A stretch of 64,000 bases of DNA from Opitutia bacterium (GCA_016217595.1 JACRHS010000005.1:124001-188000); one strand, 5' to 3'; positions 54,295 to 64,000 are shown, numbered from the stretch's first letter. Translations and numbers: made by a program. Notes: generated by a model not told the origin, from the sequence alone.

Positions 54295-55098
54295 TCAGTA
54301 GCGCAGCGAGTGCACGCGATAATCGCCGCCGAGCACGAGATACTCCGCTTCGCCGCCGAGCAGGTGCCGCGGCAGCAGGCCGCTGAAAAAAACGATCTTG
54401 GCCAGCGGCACACGCACTTCCCAGACGGACGAGCCAAATTCCCAGGCGATCTCGGCCTCGTCGGTAAACGAGCTCAGGTTGTTCAACGTGACAATGGAGG
54501 TGCCGTCCGCCGTGCGGTCCCGCACGGCATACTCCTCGGGATCGTGGGTGCCGCGATAGAGCGTGCGCCATTGCTCGCCGGGATACCGGCGCGCCAGCTC
54601 CTCCTGACAGAAGGTGTACAGCAAATCGAGTTGCATGGAGACGCCCATGGTCTTGGCCGCGCCACGCATCCGGTCACTGGCGTAACGCTCGCGCGCCGCG
54701 GGATCCGTCGCGAGCCGGCCATGGTGGTAGGTCGCGGCGAGGCCGAAGCGGCTTTCCACCCAGGCCTTGAGGACCGCGCCCGCGTGGCCGTTGCTGTCCG
54801 CGCCCCAACTGTGCAGAAACTGGACGTAACTGTGCCGCAGGCTGGAGCGGGCGGAGGCCTGGTGCTCGGGCCATTCGTGCAGACGAAATTTCACCGAGAC
54901 GTAATCGTGAAAGAACTGCCCGCGCTCGACCGGGTCGGCGATCCCGGCAAGCCGCGTGAAGAGCCGGCGGTCGGTGGCGCGCGCGCCCTCGATCTCGATC
55001 GGCTGCGGGTGGTCCTGAAATTCACGCGCCCCGATGATCCACGGCGACAGGTTGCAGCGGTTGAAAATGGCGGGGCGGCGGGGAGTGTTGGGTGTCAC
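54295..55098 (-). CDS. draT: NAD+-dinitrogen-reductase ADP-ribosyltransferase DraT
   Basis: A 267-residue enzyme that inactivates NifH by ADP-ribosylating an arginine when ammonium or darkness/energy signals appear. Family segments: FNRCNLSPWIIGAREFQDHP, GADSNGHAGAVLKAWVESRF, LDLLYTFCQEELARRYPGE, RTLYRGTHDPEEYAV, LNNLSSFTDEAEIAWEFGSS and LLGGEAEYLVLGGDYRV. The start is GTG, overlapping the draG stop (GTGA), so the pair is one coupled operon, with the order draG then draT. The target arginine is present in the adjacent NifH (R97). Confidence 0.92.
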   Translation of the reverse strand: MTPNTPRRPAIFNRCNLSPWIIGAREFQDHPQPIEIEGARATDRRLFTRLAGIADPVERGQFFHDYVSVKFRLHEWPEHQASARSSLRHSYVQFLHSWGADSNGHAGAVLKAWVESRFGLAATYHHGRLATDPAARERYASDRMRGAAKTMGVSMQLDLLYTFCQEELARRYPGEQWRTLYRGTHDPEEYAVRDRTADGTSIVTLNNLSSFTDEAEIAWEFGSSVWEVRVPLAKIVFFSGLLPRHLLGGEAEYLVLGGDYRVHSLRY

Positions 55099-56018
55099 GT
55101 TGAAAGTAAGATGGGGCTGGCCGGACGAAGGGCCCGGCGCGCGGCCAGCGTCAGCAGGCCGGCGGTCTGGATGCGGATGGCCACGTTCACCGTCGTATCC
55201 AAACGACGGAGCCAGCGCGCCGGAATCGCCTGCATGCCGTAGAGCGCCCCGGCCAGTTGTCCCGCGATCGCGCCGGCGGTGTCGGCGTCGCCGCCGCGGT
55301 TCACGACGTCCACGAGACAGGCCTCGAAGCTCGCGGTGCGAAAAAACGCGTCGCACACCGTCTGCACGGTATCGACGATGTAGCCGGAGGTGCCGCCGGG
55401 CCAGGGCGCAAAGGCAAACTCCCGGTGCCGGGCGACGAGCGCATCGGCGACGCGACGGCAGTCGGCGACCGTGCCGCCGCACAGGAGGAGTTGCGTCATG
55501 TGCGCGAGAGAGAGTGTCGCGGCATCAGACAGCGGGTGCTGGTGCGTGAAGCGGGCCTGCGCAAGGCTGCATTCCTCCAGCGCGGAGGGATCTTCGAGCG
55601 TCGCGAGCACGATCGGCAGGTTGCGCATGGCCGCGCCGTTCCCCGCGCTATCGACGGCCGGGGGCGCGGCGAGACTGCCGTCGAGCACATAGCGACGGAT
55701 GCCTCGCCGGCAGGTGTGGCCGATGTCCGGCGGCCGGCTCCGCATCCACGCCGCGAAGGCATCGGCCACGGCGCGCAGATCCCAGCCACCGCACGCCAGC
55801 AGCGCGCCGCCGAGAGCGAGGCTCATCTGGGTGTCGTCGGTGACCCGGCCGGGTTTCAGCCGCAGCCAGCCGCCGCCCACAATCTCCCGGTGCACCCGAT
55901 AACTGGCGGCGATTTCTCCCGCCGTCATAAATTCGACGGTCGCGCCGAGCGCGTCGCCCACGGCGAAGCCGAGATAGGCGCCCAGGGCGCGGTCGGAAAG
56001 CGTGAGACCGGAGGACAT
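55095..56018 (-). CDS. draG: ADP-ribosyl-[dinitrogen reductase] hydrolase DraG
   Basis: A 307-residue binuclear-metal hydrolase that removes ADP-ribose from NifH and restores activity. Motifs: LGFAVGDALGATVEF, the metal-binding VTDDTQMSLALGG and the C-terminal NRGGDADTAGAIAGQLAGALYG. ATG 56018 begins exactly where the family starts (TLSDRALGAYLGF); the open frame upstream is unrelated. It is transcribed away from nifH, sharing a 271-base divergent intergenic region. Confidence 0.93.
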   Translation of the reverse strand: MSSGLTLSDRALGAYLGFAVGDALGATVEFMTAGEIAASYRVHREIVGGGWLRLKPGRVTDDTQMSLALGGALLACGGWDLRAVADAFAAWMRSRPPDIGHTCRRGIRRYVLDGSLAAPPAVDSAGNGAAMRNLPIVLATLEDPSALEECSLAQARFTHQHPLSDAATLSLAHMTQLLLCGGTVADCRRVADALVARHREFAFAPWPGGTSGYIVDTVQTVCDAFFRTASFEACLVDVVNRGGDADTAGAIAGQLAGALYGMQAIPARWLRRLDTTVNVAIRIQTAGLLTLAARRALRPASPILLST

Positions 56019-56226
56019 GACGGGCGAGGGGCGAAGCAAACGGCGTTCCACCCGGCGGCCAAACGATGGCGGAGCGCATCTCCGGAAATTCTCCGACATC
56101 TGCGTATGATTGTGGCGCGATTCCCTCGGAAGATGTCGGGTTTGGTCGGGTGGCAAAACGGGCTTTTTTGCCCGGAGAAAATTTAGCCTCCGGGTCGCGA
56201 GCAAGTTACGGCAGCGCCGGGAGCGT

Positions 56227-56242
56227 TGGCATCACAGCGGCT
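56227..56242 (+). promoter_or_regulatory. Possible sigma-54 promoter of nifH operon
   Basis: TGGCATCACAGCGGCT keeps the critical GG and GC dinucleotides at -24/-12 spacing and TGGCA of the upstream element, but lacks TT before GC. The predicted start is near 56254, giving a 36-base leader. No TGT-N10-ACA NifA-binding site was found upstream. Another partial match (GGGCACG at 56250) lacks any -12 element. Confidence 0.4.
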
Positions 56243-56265
56243 AAGCGCTGGGCACGCTCAAATAA

Positions 56266-57117
<852 letters not shown>

Positions 57118-57153
57118 GCCCGCGCCGCCGCACCACACCACCGAGGAATTATC

Positions 57154-58923
57154 ATGTCCGTACCTGCCCATCCACCCGCCGCGGGCTACGACTCCGCCGG
57201 CTTCCCCCTCCCCTCCGCACCCGTGCCCGAGAGCGAGGCCGTGCGTCTGGAAATGCTGAAGGCCTATCCGCCGAAAACGCGCAAGAAACGCGAAAAGCAG
57301 CTGCTCGCCAATGATCCGGCCACGCCGCCGGAGATCGGCGCCAACACCCGCACCATCCCTGGCATCATCACACAACGCGGTTGTACGTATGCCGGCTGTC
57401 GCGGCGTCGTCATCGGCCCGATCCATGACATCCTGCACATCACCCACGGCCCGGTCGGTTGCAGCTACTACTCATGGCTCACCCGTCGCAATCTGGCCCG
57501 GCCGAAACCCGGCCAGCCGGTCAACTACCTCCAATATTGCATGACCACCGACATGATGGAGGAAGAGGTGATCTTCGGCGGGGAGAAGAAACTGGCCGCC
57601 GCCATCCGCGAGGCCCACGCCATCTTCAAGCCCAAGGCGATCGCGGTGTACTCGACCTGCCCGGTCGGGCTCATCGGTGACGACATCCACTCCGTCTGCC
57701 GCAAGGCCAAGGAGGAACTCGGGATCAATGTCTTTGGCTTCTCCTGCGAGGGCTACAAGGGCGTCTCCCAATCCGCCGGCCACCACATCGCCAACAACGG
57801 CGTGTTCAAACACATGGTCGGCCTGCTCGACGAGCCCGACCCCCAGCCGTTTCGCATCAACGTCCTCGGCGAATACAACATCGGCGGCGACGCCTGGGAG
57901 ATCGATGCGCTCCTGCAAAAGTGCGGTATCCACGTCACGGCCACACTCTCCGGCGACATCAGCTACGAGCAGATCTGCAAATGCCACACCGCCGACCTCA
58001 ACGTGGTGATGTGCCACCGCTCGATCAACTACATGGCCGAGATGATGGAGACCAAGTTTGGCGTGCCCTGGATCAAGGTGAACTTCATCGGTGCGGAGCA
58101 GACCGCCAAATCGCTGCGCAAGATCGGCCAGTTCTTCGGCGACCAGCGCCTCACCGACCGCATCGAGGAGGTTATTGCGCAGGAGATGGCGGCGCTGCGG
58201 CCGGTGCAGGCCGACGTGCGCTCGCGCCTGCAAGGCAAGACCGCCGCGATGTTCGTCGGCGGCTCCCGCGCCCACCATTATCAGCATCTGTTCAAGGATG
58301 TCGGCATGCTCACGGTCGCTGCCGGTTACGAGTTCGCCCACCGCGACGACTACGAAGGCCGCGCCGTGCTGCCGAAGATCAAAGTCGACGCCGATTCGCG
58401 CAACATCGAGGAGCTCGATGTCGAGGCGGATCCGCAGCGGTACAACCCGCGCAAGACCCCCGAACAAATCGCGGCGCTCCAGGCCGGCGGGTTTAACTTC
58501 AAGGACTACGACGGCATGATGGCCGAGATGAAAAAATCGTCGCTCGTGATCGACGACATCTCGCACCACGAGATGGAAAAACTCATCGAGCTCTACAAAC
58601 CCGACATCATTGGCTCGGGCATCAAGGACAAGTTCGTCATCGAGAAATTCGGCGTGCCCTGCAAGCAGCTCCACAGTTACGACCAGGGCGGCCCCTACGC
58701 CGCCTTCACCGGCGCGGCGAATTTCTACCGGGAGATCGATCGCATGATTAACTCCAAGGTATGGCAGCTCGTCACCCCCTCGTGGAAAAAGCCCGCCGAT
58801 CCGGCCCTCGCACTCGGCCGCGGCATCGACAGCCCGGCCAATCAGGCCGTCCGCGCGGTCGTCTCCGGACTGGCGAAGGCGTGGAAGCCCAGGCAGGCCG
58901 CGGCCGCCGCGCCTGAATCCTGA
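57154..58923 (+). CDS. nifD: Nitrogenase molybdenum-iron protein alpha chain NifD
   Basis: The 589-residue alpha subunit. P-cluster ligands C77, C103 and C169, FeMo-cofactor ligands C287 (VVMCHRSINYM) and H507 (CKQLHSYDQGGPY), and the SQSAGHHIAN segment are all present. It is longer than cluster I NifD (about 480-490) because of a roughly 20-residue N-terminal extension and an insertion of about 50 residues near 410-460 (KIKVDADSRNIEELDVEADP onwards), the hallmark of cluster III NifD. It follows nifH by only 36 bases; the usual cluster III nifI1/nifI2 genes are not between them. A good ribosome site (GAGGAA) precedes the ATG. Confidence 0.95.
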   Translation: MSVPAHPPAAGYDSAGFPLPSAPVPESEAVRLEMLKAYPPKTRKKREKQLLANDPATPPEIGANTRTIPGIITQRGCTYAGCRGVVIGPIHDILHITHGPVGCSYYSWLTRRNLARPKPGQPVNYLQYCMTTDMMEEEVIFGGEKKLAAAIREAHAIFKPKAIAVYSTCPVGLIGDDIHSVCRKAKEELGINVFGFSCEGYKGVSQSAGHHIANNGVFKHMVGLLDEPDPQPFRINVLGEYNIGGDAWEIDALLQKCGIHVTATLSGDISYEQICKCHTADLNVVMCHRSINYMAEMMETKFGVPWIKVNFIGAEQTAKSLRKIGQFFGDQRLTDRIEEVIAQEMAALRPVQADVRSRLQGKTAAMFVGGSRAHHYQHLFKDVGMLTVAAGYEFAHRDDYEGRAVLPKIKVDADSRNIEELDVEADPQRYNPRKTPEQIAALQAGGFNFKDYDGMMAEMKKSSLVIDDISHHEMEKLIELYKPDIIGSGIKDKFVIEKFGVPCKQLHSYDQGGPYAAFTGAANFYREIDRMINSKVWQLVTPSWKKPADPALALGRGIDSPANQAVRAVVSGLAKAWKPRQAAAAAPES

Positions 58924-58968
58924 AACCCACCGCCGATCCCGCATCCCAGCCCTCAAATTCCTCCTCCC

Positions 58969-60342
58969 ATGCTTAACGGAACCACCGCCGAAATCGTCGA
59001 GCGCAAGGCGCTCCGGATCAATCCGGCCAAGACCTGCCAGCCCATCGGGGCCATGTATGCCGCCCTCGGCATCCACGGCTGCATGCCGCACAGCCACGGC
59101 TCGCAAGGCTGTTGCTCTTACCACCGCAGCCATCTCACCCGCCACTTCAAGGAGCCGGTGATGGCCACCACCAGCTCGTTCACCGAGGGCGCCTCCGTCT
59201 TCGGCGGCATGGCCAACCTCACCCAGGCGCTCAGGAACATCTTCAGCATCTACAGCCCCGAGATCGTGGCAGTGCACACCACCTGTCTGTCCGAGGTCAT
59301 CGGTGACGACATCCCGACCATCGTGCGTAAGGCGCAGGAGGAGGGATCCATCCCCGAGGGAAAAATCGTCATCCACGCCAACACGCCCTCCTTCGTCGGC
59401 TCCCACGTGTACGGGTTCTCCAACATGGTCATGGCGATGGTCAACTACCTCTCCGAGAAAACCGGCACGACGCGCAACCAGGTCAACATCATCCCGGGCT
59501 TCGTGGAGCCGGCCGACATGCGCGAGATCAAGCGCCTCGCGGCGGCGCTGGGGGCCGACATCGTGATGTTCCCCGACACCTCCAACGTCCTCGATGGCCC
59601 GCTCACCGGCCAGTACAAGATGTATCCGGAAGGTGGTGCCACCGTGGCGCAGATCCGGTCGGCGGGCGACAGCATCGCCACCATCGCCCTGGGGCATTTC
59701 GCCGCCCACGTCGGCGCCGCCACGCTCGAATCGAAGTGCAACGTCCCCGCCGCCTTCCTCGAATTGCCGATCGGCATCGGCGCCACCGATCGCTTCATCG
59801 ACACCTTGCGCAACTACGCCGGTGTCCAGGTCCCGGCCGCGGTCGAGCTGGAGCGCGGCCGCCTCGTCGATCTGATGAGCGACCTCCACCAATATTTCCA
59901 CGGCCGGCGCGTGGCCGTCTCGGGCGACCCCGATCAAGTCATCGCCCTCACCCAGCTCCTCCTCGAGCTGGAGATGAAGCCCGTGTACGCGATCACCGGC
60001 TCGCCGGGCAACCAGTTCGAGAAGCGCATGCACGAGCTCCTCGACGGGCCGGTGCCCAACGCCAGAATCAAGCAGACCGCCGATCTCTTCGAGCTCCACC
60101 AATGGATCAAACGCGAGCCGGTCGATCTGCTCATCGCCAACACCTACGGCAAACACATCGCCCGGGTGGAAAACCTGCCCTTCGTCCGTTTCGGTTTTCC
60201 GATTCTCGACCGCACCAGCCACCGGTTTAACCCGACGGTCGGCTACGTCGGCGCGATGAACCTGATCAACCAGATGCTCAACGCGCTCCTCGACAAAAAA
60301 GACCGCGAGTGCGCCGAGGAATGGTTCGAGCTCGTGCAATAA
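58969..60342 (+). CDS. nifK: Nitrogenase molybdenum-iron protein beta chain NifK
   Basis: The 457-residue beta subunit, short form without the N-terminal extension of cluster I NifK, again as in cluster III. P-cluster ligands are C23 (INPAKTCQPIGA), C48 (HGSQGCCSY) and C106 (HTTCLSEVIGDD). The extra cysteine following C48 is notable. It forms the alpha2beta2 tetramer with NifD and lies 45 bases downstream of it. Confidence 0.95.
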   Translation: MLNGTTAEIVERKALRINPAKTCQPIGAMYAALGIHGCMPHSHGSQGCCSYHRSHLTRHFKEPVMATTSSFTEGASVFGGMANLTQALRNIFSIYSPEIVAVHTTCLSEVIGDDIPTIVRKAQEEGSIPEGKIVIHANTPSFVGSHVYGFSNMVMAMVNYLSEKTGTTRNQVNIIPGFVEPADMREIKRLAAALGADIVMFPDTSNVLDGPLTGQYKMYPEGGATVAQIRSAGDSIATIALGHFAAHVGAATLESKCNVPAAFLELPIGIGATDRFIDTLRNYAGVQVPAAVELERGRLVDLMSDLHQYFHGRRVAVSGDPDQVIALTQLLLELEMKPVYAITGSPGNQFEKRMHELLDGPVPNARIKQTADLFELHQWIKREPVDLLIANTYGKHIARVENLPFVRFGFPILDRTSHRFNPTVGYVGAMNLINQMLNALLDKKDRECAEEWFELVQ

Positions 60343-60359
60343 CCGCCGCCCTCCCGGCC

Positions 60360-60950
60360 ATGACGGACCATCCTTCCTGTCCGCACCGCGCGCCCGCCGG
60401 CCTCACCCTGCGGGCCGCCACGCCGGCCGACGCCGCCGTGTTGTGCGAGTTCGTACGCGAGCTCGCCGCCTTCGAAGGTCTGGCGCACGAGTGCGCGATC
60501 ACGCCGGAGGCCATCGCCGAGCATCTGCTGGGGCCACGGCGCTGCGCAGCCGCGCTCCTCGCCGAGCTCGACGGCCAGCCGGCCGGCTTCGCAGTTTATT
60601 ACCGCACGTTTTCCACATTCGCCGCCAGGCCCGGGATCTTCCTCGAAGATCTCTATGTGCGCCCCGCTTTCCGGCAACGCGGCCTCGGTCGCGCGCTGCT
60701 CTCCGCCGTGGCGCAAATCGCCCACGGCCGTTCCAGCGGACGCCTCGAATGGACCGCGCTCAAATGGAACGAGAGCGCCCTCAGACTCTACGACGCCATC
60801 GGCGCGCGCCGCATGGAGGAATGGACACTCCTGCGCCTGACGCCCGACGCCATCGCGCAACTCGCGGGCCCCTGCACGCCGCGAACGTTAGCCCATTGCT
60901 CGTGCGGCGGAACCGGCCCGCATCACCACCCGGTTAACGACGAGGCCTAG
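60360..60950 (+). CDS. GNAT-family N-acetyltransferase inside the nif operon
   Basis: A 196-residue GNAT protein of the spermidine/diamine acetyltransferase-like subgroup: CEFVRELAAFEGLAHEC, GIFLEDLYVRPAFRQRGLGRALL (acetyl-CoA pyrophosphate loop QRGLGRAL), GRLEWTALKWNESALRLYDAIGA. The last 20 residues carry a CSCGGTGPHHHP cluster of Cys and His that could bind metal and is not part of the GNAT fold. It sits between nifK and nifE (17 and 20 bases), so is co-transcribed with nitrogenase genes; its substrate is unknown. ATG 60360 chosen because upstream in-frame ATGs lie inside nifK and lack GNAT residues. Confidence 0.85.
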   Translation: MTDHPSCPHRAPAGLTLRAATPADAAVLCEFVRELAAFEGLAHECAITPEAIAEHLLGPRRCAAALLAELDGQPAGFAVYYRTFSTFAARPGIFLEDLYVRPAFRQRGLGRALLSAVAQIAHGRSSGRLEWTALKWNESALRLYDAIGARRMEEWTLLRLTPDAIAQLAGPCTPRTLAHCSCGGTGPHHHPVNDEA

Positions 60951-60970
60951 ACCCGTTGAGAAAACCCGCC

Positions 60971-62326
60971 ATGCCCTCCATCGACATTCTTCCCGCTCGC
61001 GCCGCCTCGATCACCCAGGCCGGCCAGCCGGGCGCGGCGGTGCGGTGCGGGCAGACCAGCGTGGCCGGCTCTGTTTCCCAACGAGCCTGCGTGTTCTGCG
61101 GCGCACGCGTCGTGCTCTATCCCATCGCGGATGCGCTGCACCTCGTCCATGGCCCCATCGGCTGCGCCGCCTACACCTGGGACATCCGCGGCGCGCAATC
61201 CTCCGGCCCGCAACTTCACCGCAACAGTTTTTCGACCGACCTTCAGGAGCTCGACGTCATCTACGGCGGCGAAGGCAAACTCGAACGCGCGCTGACCGTG
61301 CTCATCGCCCGCCATCAACCGAAGGCCGCCTTCGTGTACTCCACGTGCATCGTCGGTGTGATCGGCGACGATGTCGGCGCCGTCTGCAAACGCGTCGCCG
61401 CCGCCACGGGCATTCCCGTGCTCTCGGTCGCAAGCGAGGGTTTCAAGGGCACAAAGAAAGATGGTTACCGCGCCGCCTGCGAGGCGGTTTACACGCTGAT
61501 CGGCACCGGCGACACCACCGGCATCTCGCCGCTCAGCATAAATCTCCTCGGCGATTTCAACATCGCCGGCGAAACCTGGATCGTGCGCGACTACTTCCAA
61601 CGCATGGGCGTCGAGGTCGTCGCCACCATCACCGGCGACGGCCGCGTGGATGACATCCGTCGCTGCCACGGCGCGAAATTGAATCTCGTCCAATGCGCAG
61701 GCTCGATGACGCACCTCGCCAGGAAACTCCGCGATGAGCACGGCATCCCGTTCCTCAAGGTCTCGTTCTTCGGCCTCGAGGACATGTCGGCCGCGCTCTA
61801 CGACACCGCGCGGCATTTCGGCGATCCGGCCTTGATGGAACGCGCGAAAGCGATCGTGCGCGACGAGGTCGAACGGGTTTATCCGGAGCTGCGCCGCTAC
61901 AAGGAGCAGCTCCTCGGCAAGAAGGCCGCGATCTACGTCGGCGGCGCCTTCAAGGCGTTTTCGCTTGTCCGCGCGTTGCGCACGCTCGGCATGACGACCG
62001 CCATCGTCGGCACCCAAACCGGCGACAAAGACGACTACGCCCAGCTGCGCGAGATGTGCGACGCCGGCACCGTGATCGTCGACGACTCGAATCCGCTCGA
62101 GCTCGCCAAATTCTGCCTGGAGAAAGACGTCGATCTCTTCATCGGCGGCGTGAAGGAGCGGCCCATCGCCTACAAACTCGGCATCGGCTTCTGCGACCAC
62201 AATCACGAGCGCAAGGAAGCACTCGCCGGCTACGTCGGCATGCTCAACTTCGCCCGCGAAGTTTACGCGAGTTGCTGCTCGCCCGTCTGGCAATACATGC
62301 CACGCCGCGCCGGAGGTGCCGCATGA
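60971..62326 (+). CDS. nifE: Nitrogenase FeMo-cofactor scaffold subunit NifE
   Basis: A 451-residue paralogue of NifD that, with NifN, matures the cofactor precursor. Cluster-ligand blocks: RACVFCGARVVLYPI, HGPIGCAAYTWD and YSTCIVGVIGDD; the precursor-binding cysteine lies in LNLVQCAGSMTHLA; FCDHNHERKEALAGYVG near the end is typical of NifE. ATG 60971 preferred; a TTG at 60956 would add five residues. Stop overlaps the nifN start. Confidence 0.93.
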   Translation: MPSIDILPARAASITQAGQPGAAVRCGQTSVAGSVSQRACVFCGARVVLYPIADALHLVHGPIGCAAYTWDIRGAQSSGPQLHRNSFSTDLQELDVIYGGEGKLERALTVLIARHQPKAAFVYSTCIVGVIGDDVGAVCKRVAAATGIPVLSVASEGFKGTKKDGYRAACEAVYTLIGTGDTTGISPLSINLLGDFNIAGETWIVRDYFQRMGVEVVATITGDGRVDDIRRCHGAKLNLVQCAGSMTHLARKLRDEHGIPFLKVSFFGLEDMSAALYDTARHFGDPALMERAKAIVRDEVERVYPELRRYKEQLLGKKAAIYVGGAFKAFSLVRALRTLGMTTAIVGTQTGDKDDYAQLREMCDAGTVIVDDSNPLELAKFCLEKDVDLFIGGVKERPIAYKLGIGFCDHNHERKEALAGYVGMLNFAREVYASCCSPVWQYMPRRAGGAA

Positions 62327-63744
62327 GCGACGCCGCCCCCGCCAGCATTCGGACCCCTGTCGCCCCCGGCGCAGACTCCGACGAGTTTCCCGGCCCGACG
62401 ACCAACGCCTGCAAGCTCTGCACACCCCTCGGCGCCTGCCTCGCTTACAAGGGCATCGCCGGCACGGTGCCCTTCCTCCACGGCTCACAAGGCTGCGCCA
62501 CTTACATCCGCCGCTACCTCATCAGCCATTTCCGCGAGCCACTGGATATCGCGGCGTCCAACTTCGCCGAACACGCGGCGGTCTTCGGCGGGCGTGAGGT
62601 GCTGCACACCGGACTGGCCAACGTGACCCGCCAGTACCGGCCCGAGCTCATCGGCATCGCCACCACCTGCCTGAGCGAAACCATTGGCGAGAACCTGCCC
62701 CAGCTTTTGCGCGAGTATCGCGAGCAGGCCCCCGCCGCCACCGACGCGCCGGCCCTCGTCCATGTGTCCACCCCGAGCTATCGCGGCACGCACGTCGACG
62801 GGTTCCACGCCACCGTGCGCGCCCTGGTCGAGACACTGGCGCCCGCACAGATTGCAGCGCCCAAAGACCAAAACCCCGGGCCCGTCGCACTCTTTCCCGG
62901 CTTCGTTTCCGCCGCCGACCTGCGACACCTGCGCGAGCTCGTCGCGGCCTTCGGTCTGACCGCCACGTTGGTGCCCGATTACTCCGAGACGATGGACGGC
63001 GCCTCGTGGTGCACCTACGAACCCATCCCCGCCGGCGGCACGCCGGTCGCCGCACTACGCGCCCTCGGCGCGGCGCGCGCGGCAATCGAATGCGGTCGCA
63101 TCCTCGCCGGCGAGGCCCGCACCGCCGGCACGCACCTCGCCCAACTCGGCGTGCCACTGCACCGGCTCGGCCTGCCGATCGGCCTGCGCGAGACCGACCG
63201 CTTTTGCTACGCACTCGAACTCGCCGCCGGGCTCGAACGGCCGGCCAGCCTCGCCCTCGCCCGCGGCCGGTTGCTCGACGCCATGGTGGACGGGCACAAA
63301 TACGTCTTCAACCAACGCGCCCTGGTCTTTGGCGACGAGGATTTCGTCATCGGCCTCACCTCGTTCCTCTGCGAAATCGGCATGCGCCCGGTGTTGTGCG
63401 CGAGCGGCGGACGCAGCCGGCGGTTCGGCGCCGTGTTGCGGGCCGCGGTGCCCGAGCTGCCGGCCGACACGATCATCCGCGAAGGAGCCGACTATGCGGA
63501 CATCGAAGCCGCCGCGATGGGATTGCAGCCCGACCTGCTGCTCGGCCCGAGCAAGGGCTATGCGCTGGCGCGGCGCCTCGGCGTCCCGCTCGTGCGCTGC
63601 GGCTTTCCCGTCCACGACCGGCTCGGCGGCCACCGCCTCCTCCACGTCGGTTACGCCGGCGCACTCCAACTCTACGACACGCTCGTCAACGCGCTTTTGG
63701 AACGGAAGCAGGCGAGTTCCCCCGTGGGTTACAGCTACCTCTAG
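62323..63744 (+). CDS. nifN: Nitrogenase FeMo-cofactor scaffold subunit NifN
   Basis: A 473-residue paralogue of NifK and partner of NifE. NACKLCTPLGACLAYKGIAG, FLHGSQGCATYIRRYLISHF, TTCLSETIGENLP and STPSYRGTHVDGFHA are the NifN landmarks. The ATG overlaps the nifE stop (ATGA) behind a strong ribosome site (GGAGGT), so synthesis is coupled. Separate from nifB, not fused as in some anaerobes. Confidence 0.93.
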   Translation: MSDAAPASIRTPVAPGADSDEFPGPTTNACKLCTPLGACLAYKGIAGTVPFLHGSQGCATYIRRYLISHFREPLDIAASNFAEHAAVFGGREVLHTGLANVTRQYRPELIGIATTCLSETIGENLPQLLREYREQAPAATDAPALVHVSTPSYRGTHVDGFHATVRALVETLAPAQIAAPKDQNPGPVALFPGFVSAADLRHLRELVAAFGLTATLVPDYSETMDGASWCTYEPIPAGGTPVAALRALGAARAAIECGRILAGEARTAGTHLAQLGVPLHRLGLPIGLRETDRFCYALELAAGLERPASLALARGRLLDAMVDGHKYVFNQRALVFGDEDFVIGLTSFLCEIGMRPVLCASGGRSRRFGAVLRAAVPELPADTIIREGADYADIEAAAMGLQPDLLLGPSKGYALARRLGVPLVRCGFPVHDRLGGHRLLHVGYAGALQLYDTLVNALLERKQASSPVGYSYL

Positions 63745-63754
63745 AGACCAATCT

Positions 63755-64000
63755 ATGTCCGCCGCCAACGTCACGCCCGCCGCGCCTGCTCCCCTGGACC
63801 TCACCGCGCATCCGTGCTTCAACCGCGCCGCCCACCAGACGCACGGCCGCATCCACCTGCCGGTCGCGCCGCGCTGCAATCTCCAGTGCAATTTCTGCAA
63901 CCGGAAGTTCGACTGCATGAACGAAAGCCGGCCCGGCGTCACCAGCGCCGTGCTTTCACCCGAGCGGGCGCTCGACTATCTCGACGCCGCGATCGCGCGC
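63755..64000 (+). CDS. nifB: Nitrogenase cofactor biosynthesis radical SAM protein NifB, partial
   Basis: The first 82 codons before the window ends. The radical SAM cluster motif is visible as CNLQCNFCNRKFDC, together with HPCFNRAAHQTHGRIHLPVA, the NifB N-terminus. NifB makes the 8Fe-9S-C NifB-co core from 4Fe-4S units. It begins ten bases after nifN and belongs to the same operon; the presence or absence of a NifX-like C-terminal domain cannot be seen. Confidence 0.95.
   Translation, partial: MSAANVTPAAPAPLDLTAHPCFNRAAHQTHGRIHLPVAPRCNLQCNFCNRKFDCMNESRPGVTSAVLSPERALDYLDAAIAR

Noticed and set aside
56250-56265. Second sigma-54-like sequence before nifH (GGGCACG...)
   Set aside because: The -24 half is good but the -12 GC dinucleotide is missing, so it is weaker than the candidate at 56227.
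57472-60339. Long minus-strand open frame antisense to nifD and nifK
   Set aside because: It mirrors two unmistakable nitrogenase genes and encodes low-complexity, His/Val/Asp-rich sequence without motifs.

Overview
The window is high-GC bacterial DNA carrying a molybdenum-nitrogenase island, a complete chemotaxis operon and several outer-membrane nutrient-uptake modules. The organism is most likely a diazotrophic member of the Verrucomicrobiota, family Opitutaceae. This is inferred from Opitutaceae-style TonB receptors (a VLSPFTV-like box after the signal peptide), secreted TIM-barrel sugar isomerases, a eukaryote/archaeal-type glycyl-tRNA synthetase and a nitrogenase resembling cluster III. 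No rRNA, tRNA, IS element, phage or CRISPR array was recognised.

Region 1 (1-15053, all minus strand) is a chemosensory and two-component block. In transcription order it holds a histidine kinase, a hybrid kinase and a response regulator linked by overlapping stop/start codons. A CheW-like protein, a secreted beta-carbonic anhydrase, an MCP, CheW, a haem-type MCP, CheR, CheD, CheB and a CheY follow. Two copies of one structured leader RNA, each ending in an intrinsic terminator, precede the CheW-like gene and the carbonic anhydrase. They look like an undescribed riboswitch or attenuator.

Region 2 (15280-39926) is mixed housekeeping and accessory DNA. It contains an rRNA/tRNA 2'-O-methyltransferase-like gene, an AAA/DUF4143 ATPase behind an AT-rich promoter, GlyRS, a SWIM-SNF2 helicase, NudC, a TonB receptor, a membrane-tethered Mrr-like protein, nitroreductase, parvulin, and a secreted phosphoesterase with a beta-propeller. 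A 1-kb AT-rich non-coding stretch separates the last of these from a Tat-exported AGE-family protein. YchJ, a CoA-binding protein and dUTPase follow.

Region 3 (39964-50110) is a carbohydrate-type uptake locus: secreted sugar isomerase, AraC regulator, large TonB receptor, secreted beta-propeller protein, further secreted proteins and a second sugar isomerase. The same direct-repeat operator, with a 21-bp period, lies upstream of both the receptor and the propeller gene. It probably defines the AraC regulon.

Region 4 (50140-64000) is the nitrogen-fixation island. nifA sits behind a very good sigma-54 promoter and is translationally overlapped with a TauE/SafE permease. draG-draT run divergently from nifH-nifD-nifK-GNAT-nifE-nifN-nifB, with nifB cut by the window end. 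The nifHDK proteins look like cluster III, yet the nifI1/nifI2 genes normally found between nifH and nifD in such operons are absent. The DraT/DraG ADP-ribosylation pair is next door instead, which suggests that one post-translational switch has replaced another.
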